Shown here: in pieces, positions 19,463-27,474 of the stretch
Layout of the letters: every line of letters begins with the position of its first letter
Position numbering within the stretch: position 1 is the first letter of the stretch
DNA from: an uncultured Clostridia bacterium
GTDB taxonomy: Bacteria; Bacillota; Clostridia; TANB77; CAG-508
Direction of reading: 5' to 3'
Assembly: GCA_947628775.1 (NCBI GenBank)
Contig: CANRBI010000005.1
Span: 1-42,823, forward strand
DNA: 42,823 nt
Notes under the pieces: model-generated
What the model saw: the letters and a program-made list of their open reading frames with translations, nothing else
What the model was told of the DNA's origin: nothing
Database searches by the model: none
Made by a program: the position numbers and the translations under genes

Positions 19463-20821
19463 TTATATTTTTTTAGCTATTAGGTCATATTCGTTTACTT
19501 CTGTTATTTTGCAGGTTATAAATTGGTTTAATAGGTTTTTGGTTGTTTCGTTTTTTATGTATACTAGTCCATCAATTTCTGGTGCGTCTTGCATTGTTCT
19601 GCCTATATAGTATTTGCCATCAAATGATATGTTTTCTATTAGTATTTTGTAGGTTTTTCCTATTCTTTTTTCTAGGTTTTGTTTTGATATTTGTTGTTGG
19701 GTTTTCATTATTTTGTTGTATCTTGATTTTTTTGTGTTACCATGTATTTGATCTGGTAATTTTGCTGCTGGTGTTCCTTCTTCTTTTGAGTACATGAATG
19801 TTCCTAGTTTATCAAATTGTGCTTGTTTTACAAATTCGTGTAGTTCTTCAAATTGCTCTTTTGTTTCTCCTGGAAATCCTACTATTAGACTTGTTCTTAG
19901 TACTACTTCTGGTATTTCTTTTCTTATTTTTTGTAATAGTTTTGTTATGTTTTGTTTGTTGGTTTTTCTGTTCATTTTTTTTAGAATTTCATCTGATATG
20001 TGTTGGATTGGTATGTCAAAGTATTTTGCTATTTTTTGGTTTTGTTTTACTTCTTGTATTAGGTCTTCTGTTATTCCTTCTGGGTATGAGTATAAGAATC
20101 TTATCCATTCAATATTTGGTATTTTACTTAGTTTTTGTAGTAGTTCTGTTAGTTTTGGTTTTCCATATATGTCTATTCCATATTTGGTTGTGTCTTGAGC
20201 TATTATTATTAGTTCTTTTATCCCTTGTTTTGCTAGGTTTTCCGCTTCTTGTATTATTTCTTCTTGTTTTCTGCTTACAAATGGTCCTCTTATATATGGA
20301 ATTGCACAATATGTGCATTTATTGCTACAGCCTTCTCCTATTTTTAGGTAGGCATAGTTTTTACCTGTTGTTACTACTCTTTCTGTATATTCTGGTTGTT
20401 TAAACATTGGTAGTGGTTTTATTTCACTTATTTTTTTGCTTGTTTTGTTTTTGCTTTTTGATTCTATTCCTTTTTTTATGTAGTTTTCTATTATTTCCCA
20501 TAGTTTGTCATAGTCTTCTAGTTTTATAAATAGGTCTACTTCTGGTAGTGCTTTTTTTAGGTCATTATAGTATCTTTGCACTAGACAACCTGTTACTATT
20601 AGGTATCTGCAGTTTTGTTTTTTGTATTCTGCCATTTCTAGTATTGTGTTTATTGCTTCTTCTTTTGCTGTGTCTATGAATCCACATGTGTTTATTAGTA
20701 TTATTTCTGCTTTTTGGGGGTCATTTACTATTGTGTATTTGTTGTTTTTAAATAATCCTATTGTAACTTCTGTGTCTATTAGGTTTTTGCTACATCCTAG
20801 TGATATAAATCCTACATTCAT
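19463..20821 (-). CDS. rimO: Ribosomal protein S12 methylthiotransferase RimO
   Basis: 452 residues, a radical-SAM methylthiotransferase that modifies an Asp of ribosomal protein S12. The UPF0004 domain has three cluster cysteines (C10, C46, C79: ISLGCSKN, INTCGFID, TGCLVQRY). The radical SAM motif is CSNKCTYC (C165, C169, C172). Downstream are LIIIAQDTTKYGIDIYG, RFLYSYPEG, FDIPIQHISDEILKKMNR and a C-terminal TRAM-like segment. RimO is chosen over MiaB because of VGFISLGCSKNLIDTE and IPQ-type motifs near the middle. AAGGAG lies 14 bases upstream of the ATG, a long spacing. Confidence 0.95.
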   Translation of the reverse strand: MNVGFISLGCSKNLIDTEVTIGLFKNNKYTIVNDPQKAEIILINTCGFIDTAKEEAINTILEMAEYKKQNCRYLIVTGCLVQRYYNDLKKALPEVDLFIKLEDYDKLWEIIENYIKKGIESKSKNKTSKKISEIKPLPMFKQPEYTERVVTTGKNYAYLKIGEGCSNKCTYCAIPYIRGPFVSRKQEEIIQEAENLAKQGIKELIIIAQDTTKYGIDIYGKPKLTELLQKLSKIPNIEWIRFLYSYPEGITEDLIQEVKQNQKIAKYFDIPIQHISDEILKKMNRKTNKQNITKLLQKIRKEIPEVVLRTSLIVGFPGETKEQFEELHEFVKQAQFDKLGTFMYSKEEGTPAAKLPDQIHGNTKKSRYNKIMKTQQQISKQNLEKRIGKTYKILIENISFDGKYYIGRTMQDAPEIDGLVYIKNETTKNLLNQFITCKITEVNEYDLIAKKI

Positions 20822-20874
20822 TGTTTTTTGTTTTTCTCCTTGTGTTTTTATTTAGGTTTTTGGCCCTATGCCTT

Positions 20875-22053
20875 TTATTCTTTATGACTGCATATGTGTT
20901 TTCTTGTCATTTCCATTAGGTCTAGTTTTGTAAATCCTTCAACTTGTGTTTTGCTTCTGTCTTGTTTTAGTTTTTCTTCTAGTAGTTTTTGGATTTTTTC
21001 TTTGTTTTTTTGGTTTTTCATGTCTATGTAGTCTATTATTATGATTCCTCCTATGTCTCTTAGTCGTATTTGTTTTACTATTTCTATTGTTGCTTCTTCA
21101 TTTACTTTGTATAGTGTTTGTTCTAGATTTTGTGTTCCTGTGTATTTTCCTGTGTTTACATCTATTGCTGTTAGTGCTTCTGTTTTGTCTATTGTTATAA
21201 ATCCTCCACATTTTAGCCATATTTTTCTGTTTTGGATTTTTTCTATTTGTTTTTCTAAATCGTATTTTTCTAGTATATTGGATTTTTCTAAGTTTATTTT
21301 TGTGTATGCTAGTTCTGGTGTTTCTTCTTTTAATTGTTGGATTTTTTTGTATTCTTTTTCGTCATTTATTATTATGTTTTCTATTTTATTACTTGCTAGG
21401 TCTATTATCATTTTTTCTATTATTGTTTCTGCTTTGTATATTAGTTTGTTTGGTTCTTTGTTTTCTTTTGCTGTTTTTTGTATTTGTTTCCATTTTTCTT
21501 CTAATTTTTTTATTTCTTCTATTATTTCTTTTTCTTTTTTACTTGCTGATGTTCTTATTATTGCTCCATTTCCTTCACTTATATTTTCTTGTACTAGTTT
21601 TTTTAGCCTTTGTTGTTCTTTTTCGTTTTCTATTTTTTGTGATATTGTTATTATGTCTGTGTTTGGCATTAGTACTATGTATTTTCCTGGTAGGTTAATA
21701 TGTGTTGATACTCTTGCTCCTTTTTTTTCATTACTGTCTTTTTTGACTTGTACTAGTAGTTTTTGATTTGGTTTTATTATTTGTTTTATGTCTGTTTCTA
21801 TTTTTGTTGTTTCTTTTTTTTCGTCTATTTTTGGTAATATGTCTTTTATGTGTATGAAACTGTTTTTTTCAGTTCCTATGTCTATAAAGGCTGATTGCAT
21901 ACCTGATATTATGTCTTTTACTTGACCTATGTATATGTTTCCTTCTTTTCTATCTGTTTCTTCGTCTTCTTCATAGTATTCTACTAGGTTTCCATTTTCT
22001 ACTAGTGCTATTTTTTCTTTTTCTTCGTTTTTGCTGATGATTAATTCTAGCAT
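20875..22053 (-). CDS. rng: Rne/Rng-family ribonuclease, short form without zinc-link
   Basis: 392 residues. An S1-like domain (about 38-120, GNIYIGQVKDIISGMQSAFIDIG) leads to the RNase H-like/DNase I-like catalytic core with metal-binding Asp298 (LTAIDVNTGKYTG) and Asp341 (IIIIDYIDM). It ends at FTKLDLMEMTRKHICSHKE. The CPxCxG zinc-link and small domain that make E. coli RNase G tetrameric or dimeric are absent; the stop TAA is clean and the next 50 bases are spacer. The family processes rRNA and mRNA 5' to A/U-rich sites. Ribosome binding site AAGGAAGGAA; 18 bases after pth. Confidence 0.93.
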   Translation of the reverse strand: MLELIISKNEEKEKIALVENGNLVEYYEEDEETDRKEGNIYIGQVKDIISGMQSAFIDIGTEKNSFIHIKDILPKIDEKKETTKIETDIKQIIKPNQKLLVQVKKDSNEKKGARVSTHINLPGKYIVLMPNTDIITISQKIENEKEQQRLKKLVQENISEGNGAIIRTSASKKEKEIIEEIKKLEEKWKQIQKTAKENKEPNKLIYKAETIIEKMIIDLASNKIENIIINDEKEYKKIQQLKEETPELAYTKINLEKSNILEKYDLEKQIEKIQNRKIWLKCGGFITIDKTEALTAIDVNTGKYTGTQNLEQTLYKVNEEATIEIVKQIRLRDIGGIIIIDYIDMKNQKNKEKIQKLLEEKLKQDRSKTQVEGFTKLDLMEMTRKHICSHKE

Positions 22054-22071
22054 TTGGGGTTCCTTCCTTTT

Positions 22072-22608
22072 TTATTTGTATTTTCCTTTTATTATTTCTG
22101 GTATTTCTTGTACTGCTTTTTCTACTCCTTTTTTTAATATTTCTTGTTCTTCTTTTGGTATCTTTTTTATTACATAGTCCATCCATTGTTCACTTGTTTC
22201 TGGTTTGCCTATTCCTATTCTGATTCTTATAAATTCTTCTGTTTGTAGGTTTTCTACTATTGATTTCATTCCATTGTGTGAGCCTGGTCCTCCTTTTTTT
22301 CTTACTCTGATTGTTCCTTTTTCTATGTCCATGTCATCATATATTATTATTAGGTCTTCTGGTTCTAAGTCATAGTAGTCCATTGCTTCTATTAGTGAGT
22401 CTCCGCTTAGATTCATGTATGTTTGTGGTTTTAGTAGCATTACTTTTTCGCCTTCTATGATTCCTGTTCCATATAGTCCTTTGAATTTCTTTTTGTTTAT
22501 TTCTATTCCATGTGTTTTTCCTAATAAGTTTATGACGTCAAATCCCATGTTATGTCTTGTGTTTTTGTATTCTTCTTCTGGATTTCCTAATCCTACTATT
22601 AGATACAT
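22072..22608 (-). CDS. pth: Peptidyl-tRNA hydrolase
   Basis: 178 residues. It frees tRNA from stalled peptidyl-tRNA. Motifs: LIVGLGNPEEEYKNTRHNMGF with the catalytic His19-Asn20 region, KPQTYMNLSG, DDMDIEKGTIRVRKKGGPGSHNGMKSI with the second conserved Asp and His, RIRIGIGKP. Start at 22608 has AAAAAGGAGAG. It follows dnaE by 35 bases. Confidence 0.97.
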   Translation of the reverse strand: MYLIVGLGNPEEEYKNTRHNMGFDVINLLGKTHGIEINKKKFKGLYGTGIIEGEKVMLLKPQTYMNLSGDSLIEAMDYYDLEPEDLIIIYDDMDIEKGTIRVRKKGGPGSHNGMKSIVENLQTEEFIRIRIGIGKPETSEQWMDYVIKKIPKEEQEILKKGVEKAVQEIPEIIKGKYK

Positions 22609-22643
22609 GTGTTTTTCTCTCCTTTTTACATATTGCTTATATT

Positions 22644-24329
22644 TTACACTGTTTCAGGCTTTTTTTCAAGTATTTTGTATGAAATTCTTTCTTCTCCTAC
22701 TATTTGTTTGAATATTTCGTATATATCGTCATTTAGATATATTACTCCACATTCTTTTTCTTCTTCTCCTATTTTGACATATACTTTTATGTTGTTTTTG
22801 TCTCCTGTGAAGTATTTTAGTCCTCCTCTTAGTTTTGCTTTTGTTTCTTCTTCTAAGTCTGTTATGTCTATTATTAGTGCTTTTTGGGTTTGTTCTTTAA
22901 ATGTTGTTATTTCATTTGCTATTATTGTTGTTGAGTCGTCTTCTTTTATACTTAGCCTTCCGTCTACTATTACTATGTTTTCTTCCATTATATTGTCTTT
23001 TGATTTTAGGTAGGCACTTTCAAATGTTATTACTTCGGTTGAGCCATATAAATCTTCTATTGTTATAAAGGCCATTATTCTGTTTTGTTTGGTGTATTTC
23101 TTTTTTATTTGTGTTATTATTCCTGCATATTTTACGTTTTGACCATCTTTGTATTTGTTTTTTTCTATTTGTGGTTCTGTTTTTTCGTCTAGTTCTCTTA
23201 GGTCTAATGTTGATATATTTGTTTGATTTTTGATTTGTTCTCTGTATTTTTGTAGTGGGTGCCCTGATAGGTATATTCCTAACATTTCTTTTTCCATTGA
23301 TAATAATTCTTTGTTTGATAGTTCTTCTCGTTCTTGAAAGTTGTATTTTTGTTTTTGCATTTCTTCTTTGTCTTCTGTTGTTCCTATATCAAACATTGTT
23401 ACTTGTCCTGTCATTCCTTTTTTGTTTGAGTTTTGTATGTTTTCTGTTATTTGTTCATATGATGCAAGTAGTGTTGCTTTTGTTTGTTTGAATTCTGAGA
23501 ATACTCCTGCTTTTATTAAGCTTTCTATACATTTTTTGTTTATTCCTTTTTCTATTGTTCTTTCACAAAAATCTATGAAGTCTTTGTATTCTCCGTTTTG
23601 TTTTCTTTCTTCTACTATTGTTTTTGTTGGTTGTATTCCAACATTTTTGATACTTCCTAGTCCAAATCTTATTTTTCCTTGTTCTACTGTGAATTTTGTT
23701 TCACTTTTGTTTATGTCTGGTTTTAGGTTTTCTATTCCTAGTCTTTTACATTCGTCTATGTATTGTGGTATTTTGTCTAGGTTTCCTAGGTAGCTGTTTA
23801 GTGTTGCTGCCATGAATTCTGCTGGATAGTATCTTTTTAGGTAGGCTGTTCTGTATGCTACTACTGCATAACAGGCTGCATGTGATTTGTTAAATGCGTA
23901 TTTTGCAAATTCTGCCATTTCGTCAAATATTTTGTTGCTTGATTTTTCGTCTATTCCATTTCTTATACAGCCTGGTATTATTATGTTTTCTTGTTCATCT
24001 GTTTGTCCATGTATGAATATTTCTCTTTCTTTTGCCATTACGTCTAGTTTTTTCTTTCCCATTGCTCTTCTGACTAAGTCTGCTCTTCCTAATGAGTATC
24101 CTGCTAGTTCTTGTACTATTTGCATTACTTGTTCTTGATATACCATACACCCATATGTTACGTTTAGTATTGGTTCTAGACTGATATGTGTGTATTCATT
24201 ATGTCCTGGGTTTTGCTTTCCTTTTATGTATCTTGGTATTTGGTCCATTGGGCCTGGTCTGTATAGTGATACTCCTGCTATTAGGTCTTCTAGGCAGTCT
24301 GGTTTTAGTTCTTTCATGAAGTTGGTCAT
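22644..24329 (-). CDS. dnaE: DNA polymerase III alpha subunit, C-terminal part (after frameshift)
   Basis: The first internal ATG of this frame is at 24329, but the homologous frame starts at 24356, where GIFQFESQGMTNFMKELKP continues the protein broken off upstream. Residues cover the rest of the palm and fingers (LIAGVSLYRPGPMDQIPRYI, YQEQVMQIVQELAGYSLGRADLVRRAMGKKK, FAKYAFNKSHAACYAVVAYRTAYLKRYYPAEF), the helix-hairpin-helix region (GLGSIKNVG), and the OB-fold with C-terminal domain (VKYAGIITQIKKKYTKQNRIMAFITIEDLYG). The natural stop is at 22644. No mutation other than the single base at 24357-24358 is needed to rejoin the two parts. Confidence 0.9.
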   Translation of the reverse strand: MTNFMKELKPDCLEDLIAGVSLYRPGPMDQIPRYIKGKQNPGHNEYTHISLEPILNVTYGCMVYQEQVMQIVQELAGYSLGRADLVRRAMGKKKLDVMAKEREIFIHGQTDEQENIIIPGCIRNGIDEKSSNKIFDEMAEFAKYAFNKSHAACYAVVAYRTAYLKRYYPAEFMAATLNSYLGNLDKIPQYIDECKRLGIENLKPDINKSETKFTVEQGKIRFGLGSIKNVGIQPTKTIVEERKQNGEYKDFIDFCERTIEKGINKKCIESLIKAGVFSEFKQTKATLLASYEQITENIQNSNKKGMTGQVTMFDIGTTEDKEEMQKQKYNFQEREELSNKELLSMEKEMLGIYLSGHPLQKYREQIKNQTNISTLDLRELDEKTEPQIEKNKYKDGQNVKYAGIITQIKKKYTKQNRIMAFITIEDLYGSTEVITFESAYLKSKDNIMEENIVIVDGRLSIKEDDSTTIIANEITTFKEQTQKALIIDITDLEEETKAKLRGGLKYFTGDKNNIKVYVKIGEEEKECGVIYLNDDIYEIFKQIVGEERISYKILEKKPETV

Positions 24330-24339
24330 TCCTTGACTT

Positions 24340-26145
24340 TCAAATTGGAATATTCCGGACTGAGTTTCCTTCTTGCCATAGTTTGTATACTTCTGGGTCT
24401 GACATTTCTTTGTCGAATTCTACTTTTATTCCTTTGTCTTTTTCTACTAGGTTTATTGTGTCTTGTATTACTGTGAGTGTTCTTAGTCCTAAAAAGTCCA
24501 TTTTTAATAGTCCTAGCTCTTCTAGGGTTGTCATTATGTATTGTGTTGATATTTGGTTGTCTCTTACATATAGTGGTACATAGGTGTCTACTGGTTCTTT
24601 TGTTATTACTATTCCACATGCATGTGTTGATGCTTGTCTTGGCATTCCTTCTAGTCCCATTGCTATATCTAGTAGTTTTTTGGTTTCTTCTTCTGTTTCG
24701 TATTTGTTTTTTAGTTCTGGATTTTGTTCTAGTGCTTTTTTTATTGTTATGTGTAGTTCGTTTGGTATCATTTTTGCTAAGTTGTCTGCTTCTATATATG
24801 GTACGTCTAATACTCTTGCTACATCTCTTATTACCATTCTGGCTGACATTGTTCCAAATGTTATTATTTGGGATACATGGTCATGACCGTATTTTTGTGA
24901 TACGTAGTTTATTACTTCTTCTCTTCTTTCATAGCAAAAGTCTACGTCAAAGTCTGGCATGCTTACTCTTTCTGGGTTTAGGAATCTTTCAAATATTAGT
25001 CCGTATTTTATTGGGTCTATGTCTGTTATTCCTATGCTATATGCTAGGATTGAGCCTGCTCCTGATCCTCTTCCTGGTCCTACTGGTATTCCTTGTGATT
25101 TTGCATATCTTATGAAGTCCCATACTATTAGGTAATAGTCTACATATCCCATTTTTTGAATTACTGATAGTTCGTATTCTGCTCTTTGTTTTATTTCGTC
25201 TGTTATGTTTTCTCCATAGCGTTCTTTGATTCCGTCATCACATAGTTTTTTTAGGTAGTCATAGTGTGTTTTGTATTCTTTTGGTACTTCGTAGTTTGGT
25301 AGAATTGTGTGGCCAAATTCAAATTCTACATTGCATTTTTCTGCTATTTTTACTGTGTTTTCGATTGCTTCTGGGAAATTGCTGAAATAGTCTGACATTT
25401 CTTCTGGTGATTTTATGTATAGTTCGTCTGTTTCAAATCTCATTCTGTCTTGGTCACTTAGTCTTTTTCCTGTTTGTATACATAGTAGTACTTCGTGATT
25501 GAATGCGTCTTCTTTTTTTGTGTAGTGTGCGTCATTTGTTGCTACTAATGGTATGTCTAGTTCTTTTGCTAGTTTTATTAGTTTTTGGTTTGCTAGTACT
25601 TGTTCTTGTAGTCCATTGTTTTGGATTTCTATGTAATAGTCTTCTCCAAATATTTTTTTGTGCCATAGTGCTGCTTGTTTTGCTTGTTCTTCTGTTCCGT
25701 TTAGTAAGTAATGGTTTACTTCTCCTGCTAGACATGCACTTAGGACTATTAGTCCTTCATGGTATTTTTCTAGTATTTCTTTGTCTATTCTTGGTTTGTA
25801 GTAATATCCGTCTAAAAAACCAAGTGATACTAATTTGCTTAGGTTTTTGTATCCTTGGTTGTTTTTTGCAAGTAGTATTAGATGGTAGTATTTGTTGTCT
25901 ATACCTGCTTCTTTGTCAAATCTTGAACGTGGTGCTACATATACTTCACAGCCTATTATTGGTTTTATTCCTTCTTTTTTGCAGCTTTTGTAGAAGTCTA
26001 TTGCTCCATACATGACTCCATGGTCTGTTATTGCTATTGCATCCATTCCTAATTCTTTTGCTCTTTTTGGTATATCTTTTATTCTGTTTGCTCCGTCTAG
26101 TAGACTATATTCACTGTGTATATGTAGGTGTACAAATTTTGACAT
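24340..26145 (-). CDS. dnaE: DNA polymerase III alpha subunit, N-terminal part (ends at frameshift)
   Basis: 601 residues. The PHP domain (1-270) starts HLHIHSEYSLLDGANRI and includes ITDHGVMYGAIDFY. The polymerase core has GPGRGSGAGSILAYSIGITDIDP and the catalytic aspartates in PDFDVDF (397-403). After EGNSV the frame goes wrong (RNIPI then stop). Deleting one base of the CC pair at 24357-24358 (minus strand GTCCGGA) restores EGNSVGIFQFESQGM and gives a 1166-residue protein, normal for Firmicutes DnaE. DnaE is essential, so either the assembly has an error here or the cell bypasses the shift. AAAAGGAGA ribosome binding site. Confidence 0.92.
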   Translation of the reverse strand: MSKFVHLHIHSEYSLLDGANRIKDIPKRAKELGMDAIAITDHGVMYGAIDFYKSCKKEGIKPIIGCEVYVAPRSRFDKEAGIDNKYYHLILLAKNNQGYKNLSKLVSLGFLDGYYYKPRIDKEILEKYHEGLIVLSACLAGEVNHYLLNGTEEQAKQAALWHKKIFGEDYYIEIQNNGLQEQVLANQKLIKLAKELDIPLVATNDAHYTKKEDAFNHEVLLCIQTGKRLSDQDRMRFETDELYIKSPEEMSDYFSNFPEAIENTVKIAEKCNVEFEFGHTILPNYEVPKEYKTHYDYLKKLCDDGIKERYGENITDEIKQRAEYELSVIQKMGYVDYYLIVWDFIRYAKSQGIPVGPGRGSGAGSILAYSIGITDIDPIKYGLIFERFLNPERVSMPDFDVDFCYERREEVINYVSQKYGHDHVSQIITFGTMSARMVIRDVARVLDVPYIEADNLAKMIPNELHITIKKALEQNPELKNKYETEEETKKLLDIAMGLEGMPRQASTHACGIVITKEPVDTYVPLYVRDNQISTQYIMTTLEELGLLKMDFLGLRTLTVIQDTINLVEKDKGIKVEFDKEMSDPEVYKLWQEGNSVRNIPI

Positions 26146-26170
26146 TTTTTTCTCCTTTTTATTTTTTATT

Positions 26171-26207
26171 CGGGTACAAATTAAAATTTGTACCCGTTTT
26201 TTTTCTT
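26171..26207 (+). terminator. Perfect hairpin with T-tail facing the plus strand, upstream of dnaE
   Basis: Perfect 11-base arms CGGGTACAAAT (26171-26181) and ATTTGTACCCG (26186-26196) with a TAAA loop are followed on the plus strand by a run of T. On the minus strand, where both flanking genes lie, the hairpin is followed by A-rich sequence and is not a terminator. It may stop antisense transcripts or act as an RNA stability or processing element in the dnaE leader. Confidence 0.55.
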
Positions 26208-26219
26208 TTTTGATTTGTG

Positions 26220-26528
26220 TTATTTGCAGCTGTCACAGTATCCTTGCAATGTTCTCCAGATTATTTTGTGATGTGCAGGGATTTTTACGAATACGATTTC
26301 TCCTGCTACAATACATATTACTACTGGTGTGTCGTCACTCCTTATCTGTTTGTTTATTATTAGTGTGTCTGTTAATGGTAGTGCTTTCACAAGTTTTGTT
26401 GCTATCTCGTTGTTGTCAGGGTAATCTTTTATTAGTGTGTTCATGGTGTTTATGATTTCTTCCCGGTCGATTTGCCCCTGTGATTTTTTTCCTGCTTCTG
26501 TGATGTAACACAAATTAATTTTTTTCAT
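26220..26528 (-). CDS. Small orphan protein of unknown function
   Basis: 102 residues from the ATG at 26528, chosen because AAAGGAGG lies seven bases upstream. An in-frame ATG at 26597 would add 23 polar residues and has no good ribosome binding site. No family recognised. The N-terminal half is helical and charged (IDREEIINTMNTLIKDYPDNNEIATKL); the middle looks like beta strands (PVVICIVAGEIVFVKIPA); the end is YCDSCK, a possible thiol or metal pair. No signal peptide. Codon choice differs from its neighbours (CAG, CGG, GGG, AGG, GAG and TTG appear), suggesting recent arrival. It has a near-perfect sigma-A promoter and a structured leader, lies 74 bases before dnaE, and may be co-transcribed with it. 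Confidence 0.7.
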   Translation of the reverse strand: MKKINLCYITEAGKKSQGQIDREEIINTMNTLIKDYPDNNEIATKLVKALPLTDTLIINKQIRSDDTPVVICIVAGEIVFVKIPAHHKIIWRTLQGYCDSCK

Positions 26529-26611
26529 TGGTTTACCTCCTTTATTTTTTTGTTTTGCATCGGAGGTGTTTTTGCCTCCGATATTTATCGAAGACATTTT
26601 TGCCTTTGACT
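26529..26611 (-). promoter_or_regulatory. Structured leader of the orphan gene with two alternative pairings
   Basis: On the minus strand ATCGGAGG and CCTCCGAT (26557-26580) form a perfect eight-base stem with an eight-base loop. Just upstream CGATA and TATCG overlap the same bases. The CCTCC arm could instead pair with the real Shine-Dalgarno GGAGG 20 or so bases downstream. This is an anti-SD / anti-anti-SD arrangement, seen only by eye. Confidence 0.45.
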
Positions 26612-26617
26612 TCTTGT

Positions 26618-26646
26618 ATTATATCAAATTACTTCTTTTTATTCAA
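26618..26646 (-). promoter_or_regulatory. Sigma-A promoter of the orphan gene (and perhaps dnaE)
   Basis: On the minus strand TTGAAT (26641-26646), a 17-base spacer and TATAAT (26618-26623). No other promoter is visible before dnaE, so the long downstream run may depend on it. Confidence 0.85.
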
Positions 26647-26659
26647 TATTTTCGTGTAT

Positions 26660-27328
26660 TTATTTGCAAAATCTGTGATTTCCTATAGTGACTGTTGCTG
26701 GTCTTGACCATATCCATTTGTTTGTTGCTGTTGCTGGATTAAAGTAATATATTGCTCCATAACTTGGGTCCCAGCCGTTTATTGCATCTTGTGCTGCTTT
26801 TTTTGCTGTTGAGTCCGGATTTAGGTTGATTTGTCCATCTGATACTGCGTCAAATGCTCCTGTTTGGTAGATTACTCCTGATATTGTGTTTGGAAATGCA
26901 CTGCTTTTTACTCTGTTTAATACTACTGCTCCTACTGCTACTTGTCCGGAATATGGTTCTCCTCTTGATTCTGAGTATATTAGTCTTGATAGTAAGTTTA
27001 CATTGTTGTTGTTAGTTGAGGTGCTTGTGTTTGATGATGCTGTTATTCCCATTGCTTTTAGTGTGTTTGGTCCTGCTATTCCATCTACTGTTAGTCCGTT
27101 TTTTCGTTGAAAGTATTTTACTGCTTCTACTGTTTTTGATCCATATATTCCGTCTATGCTTCCGCTATAATATCCCCATCTTTTTAGTTTGGTTTGAATT
27201 TGTGTTACTTCATTTCCTCTTGAGCCGTATTTTGATAATGCTTGTACTTGGGTATTTTTTGATATTATTAGTGTTGTGATTATTATTATTGTTGTGATAA
27301 CTGTAAAAAATATTGTGGCTTTTTTCAT
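26660..27328 (-). CDS. sleB: Spore cortex-lytic enzyme SleB-like (peptidoglycan-binding plus Hydrolase_2)
   Basis: 222 residues. N-terminal membrane helix or signal (5-23), a PG_binding_1 domain (31-93, GSRGNEVTQIQTKLKRWGYYSGSIDGIYGSKT and FQRKNGLTVDGIAGPNTL), a Ser/Thr/Asn linker (98-110), then the SleB catalytic domain (111-222) with Glu120 in LIYSESRGEPYSGQVAVGAVVLNRV as the expected acid of a lytic transglycosylase. SleB digests muramic-lactam cortex peptidoglycan on germination. No ypeB is adjacent. A vegetative CwlJ/SleB-type hydrolase cannot be excluded. AAGGAAG ribosome binding site. Confidence 0.9.
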   Translation of the reverse strand: MKKATIFFTVITTIIIITTLIISKNTQVQALSKYGSRGNEVTQIQTKLKRWGYYSGSIDGIYGSKTVEAVKYFQRKNGLTVDGIAGPNTLKAMGITASSNTSTSTNNNNVNLLSRLIYSESRGEPYSGQVAVGAVVLNRVKSSAFPNTISGVIYQTGAFDAVSDGQINLNPDSTAKKAAQDAINGWDPSYGAIYYFNPATATNKWIWSRPATVTIGNHRFCK

Positions 27329-27449
27329 TTTTTATCTTCCTTGTTTTTATATTTAGGTTTTTTTGAGGTTTTGCCTATAAACCTGTTTTTGTTTTATTTT
27401 TTACAGTTATGGAATTTTTATTCATTTTTTGGGTTTTTTGGATAAGAAA

Positions 27450-27474
27450 AAAAATAGAGTTTTTCTCTATTTTT
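27450..27474 (-). terminator. Terminator of the murB-holA operon
   Basis: Minus-strand arms AAAAATAGAG and CTCTATTTTT (10 bases, AAAAA loop) are followed by a T-rich tail. The stem overlaps the last bases of holA. Confidence 0.85.

Noticed and set aside
20822..20877. Frameshift as the cause of the short RNase G
   Set aside because: No zinc-link motif is found in any frame of the short spacer before rimO, and the stop is clean.
24340..24356. dnaE break considered as a split-intein junction
   Set aside because: No intein residues (N-terminal Cys block or C-terminal His-Asn) are present, and the two halves join directly after removal of one base.
27329..27449. Sigma-G promoter for sleB (TGAATA seen upstream)
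   Set aside because: No matching CATnnTA element at a proper distance; the spacer is too A-rich to decide.
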